Assembly (NCBI GenBank): GCA_019119995.1
Contig: DWVY01000031.1
Coordinates: 1 to 64,000, forward strand
Reading direction: 5' to 3'
Source: Candidatus Mediterraneibacter faecavium
Lineage (GTDB): Bacteria > Bacillota > Clostridia > Lachnospirales > Lachnospiraceae
Length of the DNA stretch: 64,000 nucleotides
In this document: in pieces, positions 21,779 through 31,796 of the stretch
Layout of the letters: each line of letters starts with the position of its first letter
How positions within the stretch are numbered: position 1 is the first letter of the stretch
Translations under genes and position numbers: made by a program
Notes under the pieces: generated by a model
The model's database searches: none
What the model saw: the letters and a program-made list of their open reading frames with translations, nothing else
What the model was told of the DNA's origin: nothing

Positions 21779-21830
21779 GGGAACTGCCTCTGGCAGTTCC
21801 CGGCAGGACGGGGGATATCCCCCGTCCTGC
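21779..21830 (-). other. Two adjacent perfect hairpins in the leader of the GntR-ABC operon
   Basis: gggaactgcc-tct-ggcagttccc (21779-21801) and 28-bp perfect palindrome gcaggacgggggatatcccccgtcctgc (21803-21830). Confidence 0.9.
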
Positions 21831-21834
21831 AACT

Positions 21835-21852
21835 GTATTATTGATATAATAC
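21835..21852. promoter_or_regulatory. Candidate GntR operator
   Basis: GTATTAT-TGAT-ATAATAC, abutting the predicted -10 of the minus-strand promoter. Confidence 0.55.
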
Positions 21853-21853
21853 A

Positions 21854-21882
21854 ATAATATATTCGTTACGGGAAAATGTCAA
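21854..21882 (-). promoter_or_regulatory. Putative sigmaA promoter of the GntR-ABC operon
   Basis: Minus strand ttgaca-17 nt-tattat. Confidence 0.7.
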
Positions 21883-21899
21883 GAGTATTTTCGGAATGA

Positions 21900-22817
21900 T
21901 CAGAGAATATTTTTATTTTCGTTTGCGTTAATGATGGTTTCTTTCATATCTGGGTCAAATATACCTTTTTTCAGCATCTCAATTTCATATTTGTATGGAG
22001 CATAGGATTTCTTCGGCGCTGTGGGGGAAGGGATATAAGGCGTCTCCAGTATCTTCGGGATTTCTTCAAAATCAGGATGGTGAACGATATAATTGAGCGC
22101 ATCGAATCCAATCTCGCCAAAGCCGATATTCTCATGGCGGTCTTTTGCGGCTCCCGGCTTATTCTTGCTGTCATTGATATGGAATACAGCAATCTGTTCC
22201 TTGCCGATCACGTGGTCGAAATCGTTCATGACATCGTCAAAATGATGGATGATGTCGTAACCGCTGTCGCTCGTGTGGCAGGTGTCAAAGCACACCCTGA
22301 GCTTATCATTATGGGTTACGCCGTCATAGATGCGCGCCAGCTCCTCAAAAGAACGGCCGATCTCGGAACCTTTTCCGGCCATGGTCTCAAGAGCGATATA
22401 ACAGTCTGTGCCTGAAGTGAGCACCTCATTGAGTCCTTTGATGATCTGGGCTGTACCTGTTTCGACTCCGGCTCCCACATGCGCGCCGGGATGGAGGATC
22501 AGTGTGCGGCTCCTGCAGCTTACCGTGCGTTCGATCTCCCTGGCGAGGAATTCTACCGCGAGGGAGTAGGTCTCCGGTTTTACAGAGTTGCCTAAGTTGA
22601 TGATGTACGGTGCATGGACGATGATCTCATGGATCCCGTGCTCTTTCATATATTCCCATGCAGGTTCGATATTCAGCTCGCTGATCTCTTTTCTCCTTGT
22701 ATTCTGCGGCGCTCCGGTATAGAACATAAACGTGTCGGCTCCGTAAGAGACGGCCTCCTTCGCAGAACCGAGGAGCATTTCTCTGCCGCTCATGCCGACG
22801 TGTGAACCTAGTATCAT
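21900..22817 (-). CDS. nfo: Endonuclease IV (deoxyribonuclease IV)
   Basis: [11 protein letters not shown]...[13 protein letters not shown]...ILHPGAHVG...[13 protein letters not shown]...HINDSK. Confidence 0.95.
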   Translation of the reverse strand: MILGSHVGMSGREMLLGSAKEAVSYGADTFMFYTGAPQNTRRKEISELNIEPAWEYMKEHGIHEIIVHAPYIINLGNSVKPETYSLAVEFLAREIERTVSCRSRTLILHPGAHVGAGVETGTAQIIKGLNEVLTSGTDCYIALETMAGKGSEIGRSFEELARIYDGVTHNDKLRVCFDTCHTSDSGYDIIHHFDDVMNDFDHVIGKEQIAVFHINDSKNKPGAAKDRHENIGFGEIGFDALNYIVHHPDFEEIPKILETPYIPSPTAPKKSYAPYKYEIEMLKKGIFDPDMKETIINANENKNIL

Positions 22818-22975
22818 AATGATCTCCTTTTCATAGATAGAATAACGCTGGAGACAAAAGCTCCGGCTATGATGCATTATAAAATAGATCGGGAGTTTTC
22901 ACAACGAAAACTTGCCGTCCTCCTTTATACATGGTAGAATATTTTCCATACGGACGAAGAGGAGTGTGGAAGATA

Positions 22976-24742
22976 GTGAAGACGTTACTGGAACTTATCA
23001 CAATAGAGATGGAGGAGGCTTTTGCAAAGGCAGGTTATGACAAAGAGCTTGCGAAAGTGACTCTCTCCAACCGCCCGGATCTGTGCGAATATCAGTGCAA
23101 CGGAGCGATGGCGGGGGCGAAGAAATATAAGAAAGCGCCGTTTATGATCGCGGAAGATGTGGCTCCGCATCTGAAGGACAGCAGATATTTTGAGTCGGTG
23201 GATGTGGTGAAACCGGGATTTATCAACCTGAAGCTGTCCAAAGAGAGCACGGCGTCTTATCTGAATGATATGGCTGCAGAAGAGAAGCTGGGGGTTGAGG
23301 ATGAGAAGACCCCGAAGACGATCATGATCGATTACGGCGGACCGAACGTTGCAAAACCGCTGCATGTAGGACATCTGCGTTCGGCGATCATCGGTGAGAG
23401 TGTAAAACGGATCCTGCGATATAAGGGAAATCGCGTGATCGGGGATATCCATCTCGGCGACTGGGGATATCAGATGGGTCTGATCATTACGGAGCTTAAG
23501 AAGCGCCAGCCGGATCTGCCGTATTTTGACGAGTCTTACGAAGGAGAGTATCCCAAGGAGGCTCCGTTTACCATCGGGGAGCTGGAAGAGATCTATCCGA
23601 CTGCAAGCGCATACGCGAAAGAGCACGAAGATTACAGGGAAGAAGCATTGCATGCTACCTATCTTCTCCAGAATGGATACAGAGGATACCGGGCGATCTG
23701 GGATCACATTATGAATGTGTCGGTTGCAGATCTGAAGAAGAACTATGAAAAGCTGAATGTAGAGTTTGACCTGTGGAAAGGCGAGGCGGATGCCCAGAAA
23801 TATATCCCGGATATGGTACAGATGCTGAAGGATAAGGGATACGCACGTTATGATGAAGGCGCTCTTGTCGTTGATGTGCAGGAAGAGACGGACAAGAAAG
23901 AGGTTCCGCCGTGCATGATCTTAAAATCTGACGGAGCGGCTCTGTATGATACGACGGATCTCGCGACCCTTGTGGAACGCGAGGCAGACTATAAGCCGGA
24001 CGAGGTGGTCTATGTCGTGGACAAGCGTCAGGAGCTGCATTTTACGCAGGTGTTCCGCTGTGCGAAGAAGACGGGTATCGTACGTCCGCAGACAGGGCTG
24101 AAATTCCTCGGGTTCGGTACGATGAACGGCAAGGACGGCAAGCCGTTCAAGACCCGCGAGGGCGGCGTCATGCGTCTGGAGAATCTGATCCGTGAGATCG
24201 ATGAGGAGATGTACCGCAAGATCATGGATAACCGCACGGTAGAGGAAAAAGAGGCGGAGCGCACCTCCCAGATCGTCGGTCTCGCTGCGATCAAGTACGG
24301 CGATCTTTCCAACCAGGCGTCAAAGGACTATGTGTTTGACGTAGACAGGTTCACTTCCTTTGAGGGAAATACCGGGCCGTATATCCTCTATACCATTGTG
24401 CGCATCAAGTCGATCCTGAATAAATATCAGGAAAACGGCGGCAGTCTGGAAGGTCTGAACATACGCCCGGCGGAAAATGAGTATGAGAAAGCGCTTATGC
24501 TGCAGGTGCTCAAGTTTAATGATGTGTTTGACACAGTCTATGAGGAGACGGCGCCTCATAAACTCTGCGCATATATTTACGAACTTGCCAACGAGTTCAA
24601 TAAGTTTTACCATGAGACAAAGATCCTGTCTGAAGAAGACGAAGAGATAAAGGCGGGGTATATCGCACTTTTGATGCTGGCAAGACGTGTGCTTGAGACG
24701 TGTATCGACCTGCTTGGATTCGAAGCGCCGGAAAGGATGTAA
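22976..24742 (+). CDS. argS: Arginyl-tRNA synthetase
   Basis: DYGGPNVAKPLHVGHLRSAIIGE, KTREGGVMRLENL; likely GTG start at 22976. Confidence 0.96.
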   Translation: MKTLLELITIEMEEAFAKAGYDKELAKVTLSNRPDLCEYQCNGAMAGAKKYKKAPFMIAEDVAPHLKDSRYFESVDVVKPGFINLKLSKESTASYLNDMAAEEKLGVEDEKTPKTIMIDYGGPNVAKPLHVGHLRSAIIGESVKRILRYKGNRVIGDIHLGDWGYQMGLIITELKKRQPDLPYFDESYEGEYPKEAPFTIGELEEIYPTASAYAKEHEDYREEALHATYLLQNGYRGYRAIWDHIMNVSVADLKKNYEKLNVEFDLWKGEADAQKYIPDMVQMLKDKGYARYDEGALVVDVQEETDKKEVPPCMILKSDGAALYDTTDLATLVEREADYKPDEVVYVVDKRQELHFTQVFRCAKKTGIVRPQTGLKFLGFGTMNGKDGKPFKTREGGVMRLENLIREIDEEMYRKIMDNRTVEEKEAERTSQIVGLAAIKYGDLSNQASKDYVFDVDRFTSFEGNTGPYILYTIVRIKSILNKYQENGGSLEGLNIRPAENEYEKALMLQVLKFNDVFDTVYEETAPHKLCAYIYELANEFNKFYHETKILSEEDEEIKAGYIALLMLARRVLETCIDLLGFEAPERM

Positions 24743-24749
24743 ACACAGA

Positions 24750-25937
24750 ATGACAGAAAAACTTTTTTATCAGGACAGCCATCTGGCGGAGTTTGAGGCA
24801 AAAGTCCTCTCCTGCATGCCGGTGCCCCCGGATATCCTGCCGGGGCGCAGCGGCGGTTATGCGGCGGAGCTTGACCGCACGGCGTTCTTCCCGGAGGGCG
24901 GCGGCCAGTATGCGGATACCGGTGTGCTGGGCGGCGTCAGGGTTACAGATGTGCAGGAAAAAGACGGGCGGATCCTGCATCTGCTGGAACGTCCGTTGGA
25001 GCCGGGATCCTGCGTGAAAGGCTGTATTGACTGGGAAGAGCGGTTCATGAAGATGCAGCAGCACAGCGGCGAGCATATTGTGTCGGGGCTTGTGCATTCC
25101 ACATTCGGATATGATAATGTTGGTTTTCATCTGGGAAGTGAAGACTGTACGATGGATTTCAACGGAGAACTCACAAAAGAGCAGCTTGTACAGATCGAGC
25201 AGGAGGCAAACCGGGCGGTGTGGAAGAATCTGGAGATACAGACGCTCTATCCGTCGAAGGAGGAGCTTGCAGGTATGGAATACCGCAGCAAGATCGAAAT
25301 AGAGGGCCAGGTGAGGATCATCGTGGTTCCGGGATATGATGTGTGCGCCTGCTGTGCTCCCCATGTGTCTCATACCGGTGAGATCGGCCTGATCAAACTG
25401 ACCCATGTACAGAGGTATAAGGGCGGCGCCCGTGTGACGATGCTATGCGGCGGAAGAGCTCTTCAAGATTATGAGACAAAACAGGAACAGGCGGGACAGA
25501 TTTCCGCCCTGCTGTGCGCAAAGGAAAATGAGATCGCAGAGGCGGTGCGGCATTTGAGAGATGAGGCGGACAGCCTGAAGTATGAGCTGGGCGAGAAAGA
25601 GAAGAAGCTGATCGCTGCCAAAGCGGAAATGATCCCGAAGGACGGCGGACCTGTGTGTGTGTTTACAGAGGATATTGCAGGAGACTCTATGCGTCTTCTC
25701 ATGAATCTGGTCCTGGAGGCCGGACACAGTGTGTGCGCGGTGTTTCATGGAAATGACAGTGACGGTTACCGCTATGTGATCGGCAGCCGGACGCAGAATA
25801 TGCGTGAGCTTGTAAAGGGCTTCAATGCAGCGTTTGACGGGCGCGGCGGCGGAAAGCCGGAGATGGTACAGGGAACCGCCCGGGGCTGCGAAGACGAGAT
25901 GCGGACCTGGATCCTGGAGAAAGCGGGTGAGGCTTAA
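24750..25937 (+). CDS. Alanyl-tRNA editing/AlaX-like protein with DHHA1 domain
   Basis: TAFFPEGGGQYADTG, QQHSGEHIVSGLVH, CACCAPHVSHTGEIG, C-terminal GRGGGKPEMVQG. Confidence 0.92.
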   Translation: MTEKLFYQDSHLAEFEAKVLSCMPVPPDILPGRSGGYAAELDRTAFFPEGGGQYADTGVLGGVRVTDVQEKDGRILHLLERPLEPGSCVKGCIDWEERFMKMQQHSGEHIVSGLVHSTFGYDNVGFHLGSEDCTMDFNGELTKEQLVQIEQEANRAVWKNLEIQTLYPSKEELAGMEYRSKIEIEGQVRIIVVPGYDVCACCAPHVSHTGEIGLIKLTHVQRYKGGARVTMLCGGRALQDYETKQEQAGQISALLCAKENEIAEAVRHLRDEADSLKYELGEKEKKLIAAKAEMIPKDGGPVCVFTEDIAGDSMRLLMNLVLEAGHSVCAVFHGNDSDGYRYVIGSRTQNMRELVKGFNAAFDGRGGGKPEMVQGTARGCEDEMRTWILEKAGEA

Positions 25938-25939
25938 AA

Positions 25940-26878
25940 ATGAATCAGATTTACCGGAAAAGTCCTTTCTGGAGCCTTGCGGGCCCGCTGCTCGGATATC
26001 TAGCGATCCAGTTTGGGATACAGCTGACAGCGCAGCTCGCGATAGAGATGCCTTATGCTGTGCGGGCATATGCCGGGCTCCTGAGCGGCAGCGGCGATAC
26101 GGTTTCTTCGCTGCAGGAGTTCCTGGAATCCTATATGCGGGCGCTTGAGCCGGGCTTCGAGGCGATCGCCCGATATCAGGTGGAGATCGTGACACTTTCG
26201 GCGCTTGGCACGATCATACTGACGGGGATACTCTTTGCACGCGACAGGAAGCTGGAAAAAAAGGCGGGCGTCATACTTCCGGAAAGGGCATCGCTGTCAA
26301 AATACTGGACCGTTATCGTTTTTGGGATCGCCGGGTGTATTGCAGCCACCTGCCTGATGGCAATGGCGCAGCTGGCGTTTTATGACGAGCGGTATCAGCA
26401 GACTGCCCAGATCACGTATTCGGCAGGATTCCTTGTGCAGATGATCGGACTGGGGATCGTTACTCCGGTTGCGGAAGAATTGATGTTCCGGGGGATCTTG
26501 TATAAGAGATTCCGCGAGCGGCAGGGGTTCTGGTATTCGGCTCTGTGGTCAGCGCTTCTTTTCTCTTTTATGCATTCAAATACGACGCAGATGGTCTATA
26601 CGTTCCTGCTGGGAGTGCTCCTGTCGTATCTGTATGAGAAGTTTGGATCGTTCAGGGCGCCTGTCGTCCTTCATATCCTGCTCAATACGGGATCGGTAGT
26701 TTTTACAGAACTGGGAGTATTCCGCTATCTTGCAGGCAGTCCCGTCCGGATGGCAGGAGCGGTCATTGCGGGGGCGTTCCTCTGCTCGGTAATGTTTGTG
26801 ACGATCCAGAAAATGCCGGTGAGGATAGAAACGCATCAGAACACGGATGACACGGGCGGAATGGATATATTTTCGTAA
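25940..26878 (+). CDS. CPBP family intramembrane protease
   Basis: TPVAEELMFRGILYKRFRER ... SALLFSFMHSN. Confidence 0.92.
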   Translation: MNQIYRKSPFWSLAGPLLGYLAIQFGIQLTAQLAIEMPYAVRAYAGLLSGSGDTVSSLQEFLESYMRALEPGFEAIARYQVEIVTLSALGTIILTGILFARDRKLEKKAGVILPERASLSKYWTVIVFGIAGCIAATCLMAMAQLAFYDERYQQTAQITYSAGFLVQMIGLGIVTPVAEELMFRGILYKRFRERQGFWYSALWSALLFSFMHSNTTQMVYTFLLGVLLSYLYEKFGSFRAPVVLHILLNTGSVVFTELGVFRYLAGSPVRMAGAVIAGAFLCSVMFVTIQKMPVRIETHQNTDDTGGMDIFS

Positions 26879-27043
26879 ATATCGGGGTTAAAGCGATATG
26901 TATTTATAAAAGAACAATTTGAAATTGTATGCGGCAGAAGACTTCTTCTGCCGTGATTTTTTTGCCTAAAAGTACATGAACTGCTGTATATACGGCTGAG
27001 AAAGCATATAACAAGAATGATTCCTGATAAATATAAAAAGCTA

Positions 27044-27058
27044 AAATATCTGAAAATA
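27044..27058. promoter_or_regulatory. Candidate CodY box 1
   Basis: AAATATCTGAAAATA, 12/15 to AATTTTCWGAAAATT. Confidence 0.45.
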
Positions 27059-27073
27059 ATATATAAAACTATT

Positions 27074-27088
27074 AATTTTCAAATAATC
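27074..27088. promoter_or_regulatory. Candidate CodY box 2
   Basis: AATTTTCAAATAATC, 12/15 to AATTTTCWGAAAATT. Confidence 0.4.
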
Positions 27089-27111
27089 AGACAATTTCAA
27101 AAATTTTCTTG

Positions 27112-27140
27112 TTTACAAACGATGAAAAAGCGTGTATAGT
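27112..27140 (+). promoter_or_regulatory. Putative sigmaA promoter of gltB
   Basis: tttaca-17 nt-tatagt. Confidence 0.65.
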
Positions 27141-27175
27141 CATTCCCATAAAATGCAAAGGAGAGGACAGCGATC

Positions 27176-30100
27176 ATGAGAAGAGCAAATGGAACCCTTC
27201 AAAATGAGGGACAGCAGAATGTAACCGCACAGAGCCGGGATGTCCAGAGTGAAACTGTGCAGAATGATATCCCGCAGGGACTTTACCGCGGCAGGTTTGA
27301 ACACGACAACTGCGGTATCGGTGCGATCGTAAATATTAAAGGCGTGAAGAGCCACAGTACAGTTGCCGGGGCGCTTAGGATCGTAGAGCATCTAGAGCAC
27401 AGAGCCGGCAAAGATGCGGAAGGGAAGACCGGAGACGGCGTCGGCATCCTCCTTCAGATCTCTCATAAGTTCTTTCAGAAGGTCTGTAAGCCGCTGGGCA
27501 TTGACCTGAAAGGAGAGCGTGATTACGGCGTCGGTATGTTCTTCCTGCCGCAGGATGAGCTGAAACGCAACCAGGCGAAGAACATCTTTGAAGTCATTGT
27601 CAAGAAAGAGGGCTTAAACTTCCTCGGCTGGAGAGAAGTGCCGGTGCATCCGGAAGTGCTCGGCAAGACAGCCGTGGACTGTATGCCCTGCATCATGCAG
27701 GCATTCATCGAGCGTCCGAAGAAGATCGCGAAGGGGATCGATTTTGACCGCCGACTCTATGTGGTCAGACGTGTGTTTGAGCAGAGCAGCGACGATACAT
27801 ATGTAGTATCCCTTTCCAGCCGCACGATCGTCTACAAAGGAATGTTCCTGGTGGGACAGCTGAGGCAGTTCTTCGGGGACCTGCAGGATGGAGACTATGA
27901 GTCCGCGATCGCGATGGTGCATTCACGTTTCAGTACGAACACGGCGCCGAGCTGGCAGAGAGCCCATCCGAACCGCTTTATCGTGCACAATGGAGAGATC
28001 AACACGATCCGCGGCAACGCAGACAAGATGCGCGCCCGTGAGGAGACGATGGAGGCAGGAAAGCTCAAAGGCGAACTGCACAAGGTGCTTCCGGCGATCA
28101 ATACGTCCGGTTCGGACTCGGCGATGCTCGACAACGCCCTTGAGTTCATGGTGATGAGCGGCATGGATCTTCCGCTTGCGGTGATGATCTGTATTCCGGA
28201 ACCGTGGGTGAACAACCGGAGCATGTCCCAGAATAAGAAGGATTTCTATCAGTATTATGCGACCATGATGGAGCCGTGGGACGGCCCGGCATCGATCCTG
28301 TTCTCTGACGGAGACGTGATGGGGGCTGTGCTTGACCGCAACGGCCTGCGTCCGTCCAGATACTATATCACGGATGACGACAACCTGATCCTTTCTTCCG
28401 AGGTGGGAGTGCTTGACATTGCTCCTGAGAAGATCCTTGTAAAGGAACGACTCCATCCGGGCAAGATGCTTCTTGTGGATACAGTTGCAGGAAGAGTTAT
28501 TGATGATGAAGAGCTTAAAGAGAAGTATGCGAACGAGGAGCCGTACGGAGAATGGCTGGACAGCAACCTGATCCATCTGAAAGATCTTCCGATCCCGAAT
28601 AAGGATATCCCGAAGTATACGAAAGAGGAGTGCACCCGTCTCCAGAAAGCCTTCGGTTATGCGTATGAAGATGTGAGAAGCTCCATCCTTACGATGGCAA
28701 AGAACGGCGGAGAGGGCATCGCAGCCATGGGTATCGACATCCCGCTCTCAGTCCTCTCCAAGAAGAGACAGCCGCTGTTCGGCTACTTTAAACAGCTGTT
28801 CGCGCAGGTGACCAACCCGCCGATCGACGCGATCCGCGAGGAGATCGTCACATCGACTACGATCTATGTGGGGAAAGACGGGAACCTGCTGGAGAAGAAA
28901 GAGGAGAACTGTAAGATGCTCCGGGTCAACAACCCGATCCTGACAAACACAGATCTCTTAAAGATCAAGAATATGAAAGTGGAGGGATTCAAGGTAGCCG
29001 AGATCCCGATCACGTATTACAAGAATACAAGCCTTGAGAAAGCGATCGAGTATCTCTTCGTAGAGGTGGACAGAGTGATCCGCGGCGGTGCCAATATCCT
29101 GATCCTGACAGACCGCGATGTGGACGAATATCATGTGGCGATCCCGTCGCTGCTGGCTGTATCCGGCCTGCAGCAGCATTTGGTGCGCACGAAGAAGAGA
29201 ACTTCCGTGGCGATGATCCTGGAGAGCGGCGAGCCAAGGGAAGTACATCACTTCGCAACGCTGCTGGGCTACGGCGCCTGTGCGATCAACCCGTATCTGG
29301 CGCATGAGTCTATCCGCCAGCTGATCGAGTCCAGGCTGCTCCATAAGGATTATTATGCAGCGGTAGACGACTACAACAGCGCGGTGATCCACGGAATCGT
29401 CAAGATCGCGTCCAAGATGGGTATCTCCACGATCCAGTCCTATCAGGGGGCGAAGATCTTCGAGGCGATCGGGCTTAAGAAAGAGTTTATCGACCGGTAC
29501 TTTACAGATACGGTGAGTCGCGTGGGCGGTATCGGCATCGAAGAGATCGCGGAAGACTACACTGCATTCCATACACAGGCGTTTGATCCGCTGGGACTTG
29601 ACGGCGATATGACACTTGACAGCGTGGGACGCCACAAGTATAAGAGCGGCGGAGAGGAGCATCTGTACAATCCGCAGACGATCCATATGCTCCAACAGTC
29701 CACGAGACGCGGCGACTACGACATGTTCAAGCAGTACACAAAGATGGTGGACGCAGAGGGCGAGAAGGTCAACTTAAGAGGACAGCTCGACTTTAACTAT
29801 CCGAAGAAAGGCGTTCCGCTCGAGGAAGTGGAGAGCGTGGACTCCATCGTGACAAGGTTTAAGACCGGCGCTATGTCCTATGGTTCTATCTCCAAGGAAG
29901 CCCATGAGACACTTGCCATCGCGATGAACCGACTCCACGGAAAATCCAACTCCGGTGAAGGCGGCGAGGATATCGAGAGACTGGATACGGACCGCTGCTC
30001 CGCGATCAAGCAGGTGGCGTCCGGACGTTTCGGCGTGACATCCAGATATCTGGTAAGCGCCCAGGAGATCCAGATCAAGATGGCGCAGGGAGCGAAGCCG

Positions 30101-31783
30101 GGCGAAGGCGGACATCTGCCGGGCGGAAAGGTTTATCCGTGGATCGCGAAGACCCGTCACTCGACGCCGGGCGTGAGCCTGATCTCACCGCCGCCGCACC
30201 ACGATATCTATTCCATCGAGGACCTGGCGCAGCTGATCTATGACCTGAAAAATGCGAATAAGAAAGCACGGATCTCTGTAAAACTTGTATCTGAAGCGGG
30301 CGTCGGAACCGTAGCCGCAGGTGTGGCGAAGGCAGGGGCAGGCGTGATCCTGATCTCCGGCTATGACGGCGGAACCGGTGCGGCGCCGAGAAGCTCGATC
30401 CAGAACGCGGGGCTTCCGTGGGAGCTGGGACTTGCGGAGACGCACCAGACGCTGATCCAGAACGGGCTTCGCGAGCGTGTCCGCATCGAGACAGACGGAA
30501 AGCTCATGAGCGGAAGAGACGTTGCAATCGCTGCCCTGCTCGGAGCGGAAGAGTTCGGATTCGCTACGGCTCCGCTTGTGACCATGGGATGCGTCATGAT
30601 GCGTGTCTGCAACCTGGATACCTGCCCGGTTGGCGTGGCGACGCAGAATCCGGAACTGAGAAAGCGCTTTACAGGTAAGCCGGAATATGTAATGAACTTC
30701 ATGCGCTTTATCGCGGAAGAGCTGAGAGAATATATGGCGAAACTGGGCGTGCGCACAGTGGATGAACTGGTGGGACGTACCGATCTTCTGAAGGTGAAGG
30801 ACGAGCCTACGTCAAGCCGTGCCGCAGCGCTCGATCTCTCCGGAGTGCTCTATAATCCGTATGCAAGGCAGAAGAAAGGCATGATCTTCAACCCGAAGAA
30901 AGTATTTGACTTTGAACTTGAGAAGACACTGGATGAGAAAGTCCTTGTAAAACAGCTTCTTCCTGCACTGGAGAAAGGGCAGAAGAGAGGGCTTGAGATC
31001 GACGTTACGAACACGGACCGTACATTCGGCACGATCTTCGGATCCGAGATCACGAGAAGATATCCGGAAGGTCTGGAAGACGACAGCTTCGTGATCAAGT
31101 GTAAAGGCGCGGGCGGCCAGAGCTTCGGCGCATTTATCCCGAAAGGTCTGACACTGGAGCTGGTGGGAGACAGCAACGATTATTTCGGAAAAGGTCTTTC
31201 TGGCGGCAAGCTTGTCGTATGCCCGCCGAACGGAACGAAGTTTAAGTCTGATGAGAACATTATAATAGGAAACGTTGCATTCTACGGGGCTACAAGTGGA
31301 AAGGCATTCGTAGGCGGCGTGGCAGGAGAACGTTTCTGTGTGAGAAACTCCGGCGTGCGCGCAGTCGTAGAGGGCGTGGGCGACCACGGCTGTGAATATA
31401 TGACCGGCGGATGCGTCGTCGTGCTCGGACAGGTCGGCAAGAACTTTGCGGCCGGCATGAGCGGCGGTATCGCATATGTCCTGGACATGGACAGCACACT
31501 CTACACAAGAGTCAATAAGGCGATGGTCAAGATCCGTCGCGTGACTGACAAATACGACGTGCAGGAGTTAAAGGGCATGATCCAGGAACATGTATCATAT
31601 ACGAACTCGGAAGTGGGCAAACGGATCCTGGATCACTTTGAAGATTATCTTCCGAAATTCAAGAAGATCATCCCGGAAGATTACGAGAAGATGATGGCCG
31701 CGATCTTCCAGATGGAAGAAAAGGGCTTAAGCAGGGAAAAAGCACAGATCGAAGCATTCAACAAGATCAAAAACGGAAGATAG
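27176..31783 (+). CDS. gltB: Glutamate synthase large subunit
   Basis: Class-II glutaminase FEHDNCGIGA, FMN/3Fe-4S region GCVMMRVCNLDTCPVGVATQNPELRKRF, C-terminal GXGXG domain. Confidence 0.98.
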   Translation: MRRANGTLQNEGQQNVTAQSRDVQSETVQNDIPQGLYRGRFEHDNCGIGAIVNIKGVKSHSTVAGALRIVEHLEHRAGKDAEGKTGDGVGILLQISHKFFQKVCKPLGIDLKGERDYGVGMFFLPQDELKRNQAKNIFEVIVKKEGLNFLGWREVPVHPEVLGKTAVDCMPCIMQAFIERPKKIAKGIDFDRRLYVVRRVFEQSSDDTYVVSLSSRTIVYKGMFLVGQLRQFFGDLQDGDYESAIAMVHSRFSTNTAPSWQRAHPNRFIVHNGEINTIRGNADKMRAREETMEAGKLKGELHKVLPAINTSGSDSAMLDNALEFMVMSGMDLPLAVMICIPEPWVNNRSMSQNKKDFYQYYATMMEPWDGPASILFSDGDVMGAVLDRNGLRPSRYYITDDDNLILSSEVGVLDIAPEKILVKERLHPGKMLLVDTVAGRVIDDEELKEKYANEEPYGEWLDSNLIHLKDLPIPNKDIPKYTKEECTRLQKAFGYAYEDVRSSILTMAKNGGEGIAAMGIDIPLSVLSKKRQPLFGYFKQLFAQVTNPPIDAIREEIVTSTTIYVGKDGNLLEKKEENCKMLRVNNPILTNTDLLKIKNMKVEGFKVAEIPITYYKNTSLEKAIEYLFVEVDRVIRGGANILILTDRDVDEYHVAIPSLLAVSGLQQHLVRTKKRTSVAMILESGEPREVHHFATLLGYGACAINPYLAHESIRQLIESRLLHKDYYAAVDDYNSAVIHGIVKIASKMGISTIQSYQGAKIFEAIGLKKEFIDRYFTDTVSRVGGIGIEEIAEDYTAFHTQAFDPLGLDGDMTLDSVGRHKYKSGGEEHLYNPQTIHMLQQSTRRGDYDMFKQYTKMVDAEGEKVNLRGQLDFNYPKKGVPLEEVESVDSIVTRFKTGAMSYGSISKEAHETLAIAMNRLHGKSNSGEGGEDIERLDTDRCSAIKQVASGRFGVTSRYLVSAQEIQIKMAQGAKPGEGGHLPGGKVYPWIAKTRHSTPGVSLISPPPHHDIYSIEDLAQLIYDLKNANKKARISVKLVSEAGVGTVAAGVAKAGAGVILISGYDGGTGAAPRSSIQNAGLPWELGLAETHQTLIQNGLRERVRIETDGKLMSGRDVAIAALLGAEEFGFATAPLVTMGCVMMRVCNLDTCPVGVATQNPELRKRFTGKPEYVMNFMRFIAEELREYMAKLGVRTVDELVGRTDLLKVKDEPTSSRAAALDLSGVLYNPYARQKKGMIFNPKKVFDFELEKTLDEKVLVKQLLPALEKGQKRGLEIDVTNTDRTFGTIFGSEITRRYPEGLEDDSFVIKCKGAGGQSFGAFIPKGLTLELVGDSNDYFGKGLSGGKLVVCPPNGTKFKSDENIIIGNVAFYGATSGKAFVGGVAGERFCVRNSGVRAVVEGVGDHGCEYMTGGCVVVLGQVGKNFAAGMSGGIAYVLDMDSTLYTRVNKAMVKIRRVTDKYDVQELKGMIQEHVSYTNSEVGKRILDHFEDYLPKFKKIIPEDYEKMMAAIFQMEEKGLSREKAQIEAFNKIKNGR

Positions 31784-31796
31784 GAGGCGCGAAAAA

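Noticed and set aside
21779-21830. Interpretation of the tandem hairpins as an intrinsic terminator of nfo
   Set aside because: On the nfo strand the hairpins are followed by A8, not a U-tract, and lie after the next promoter
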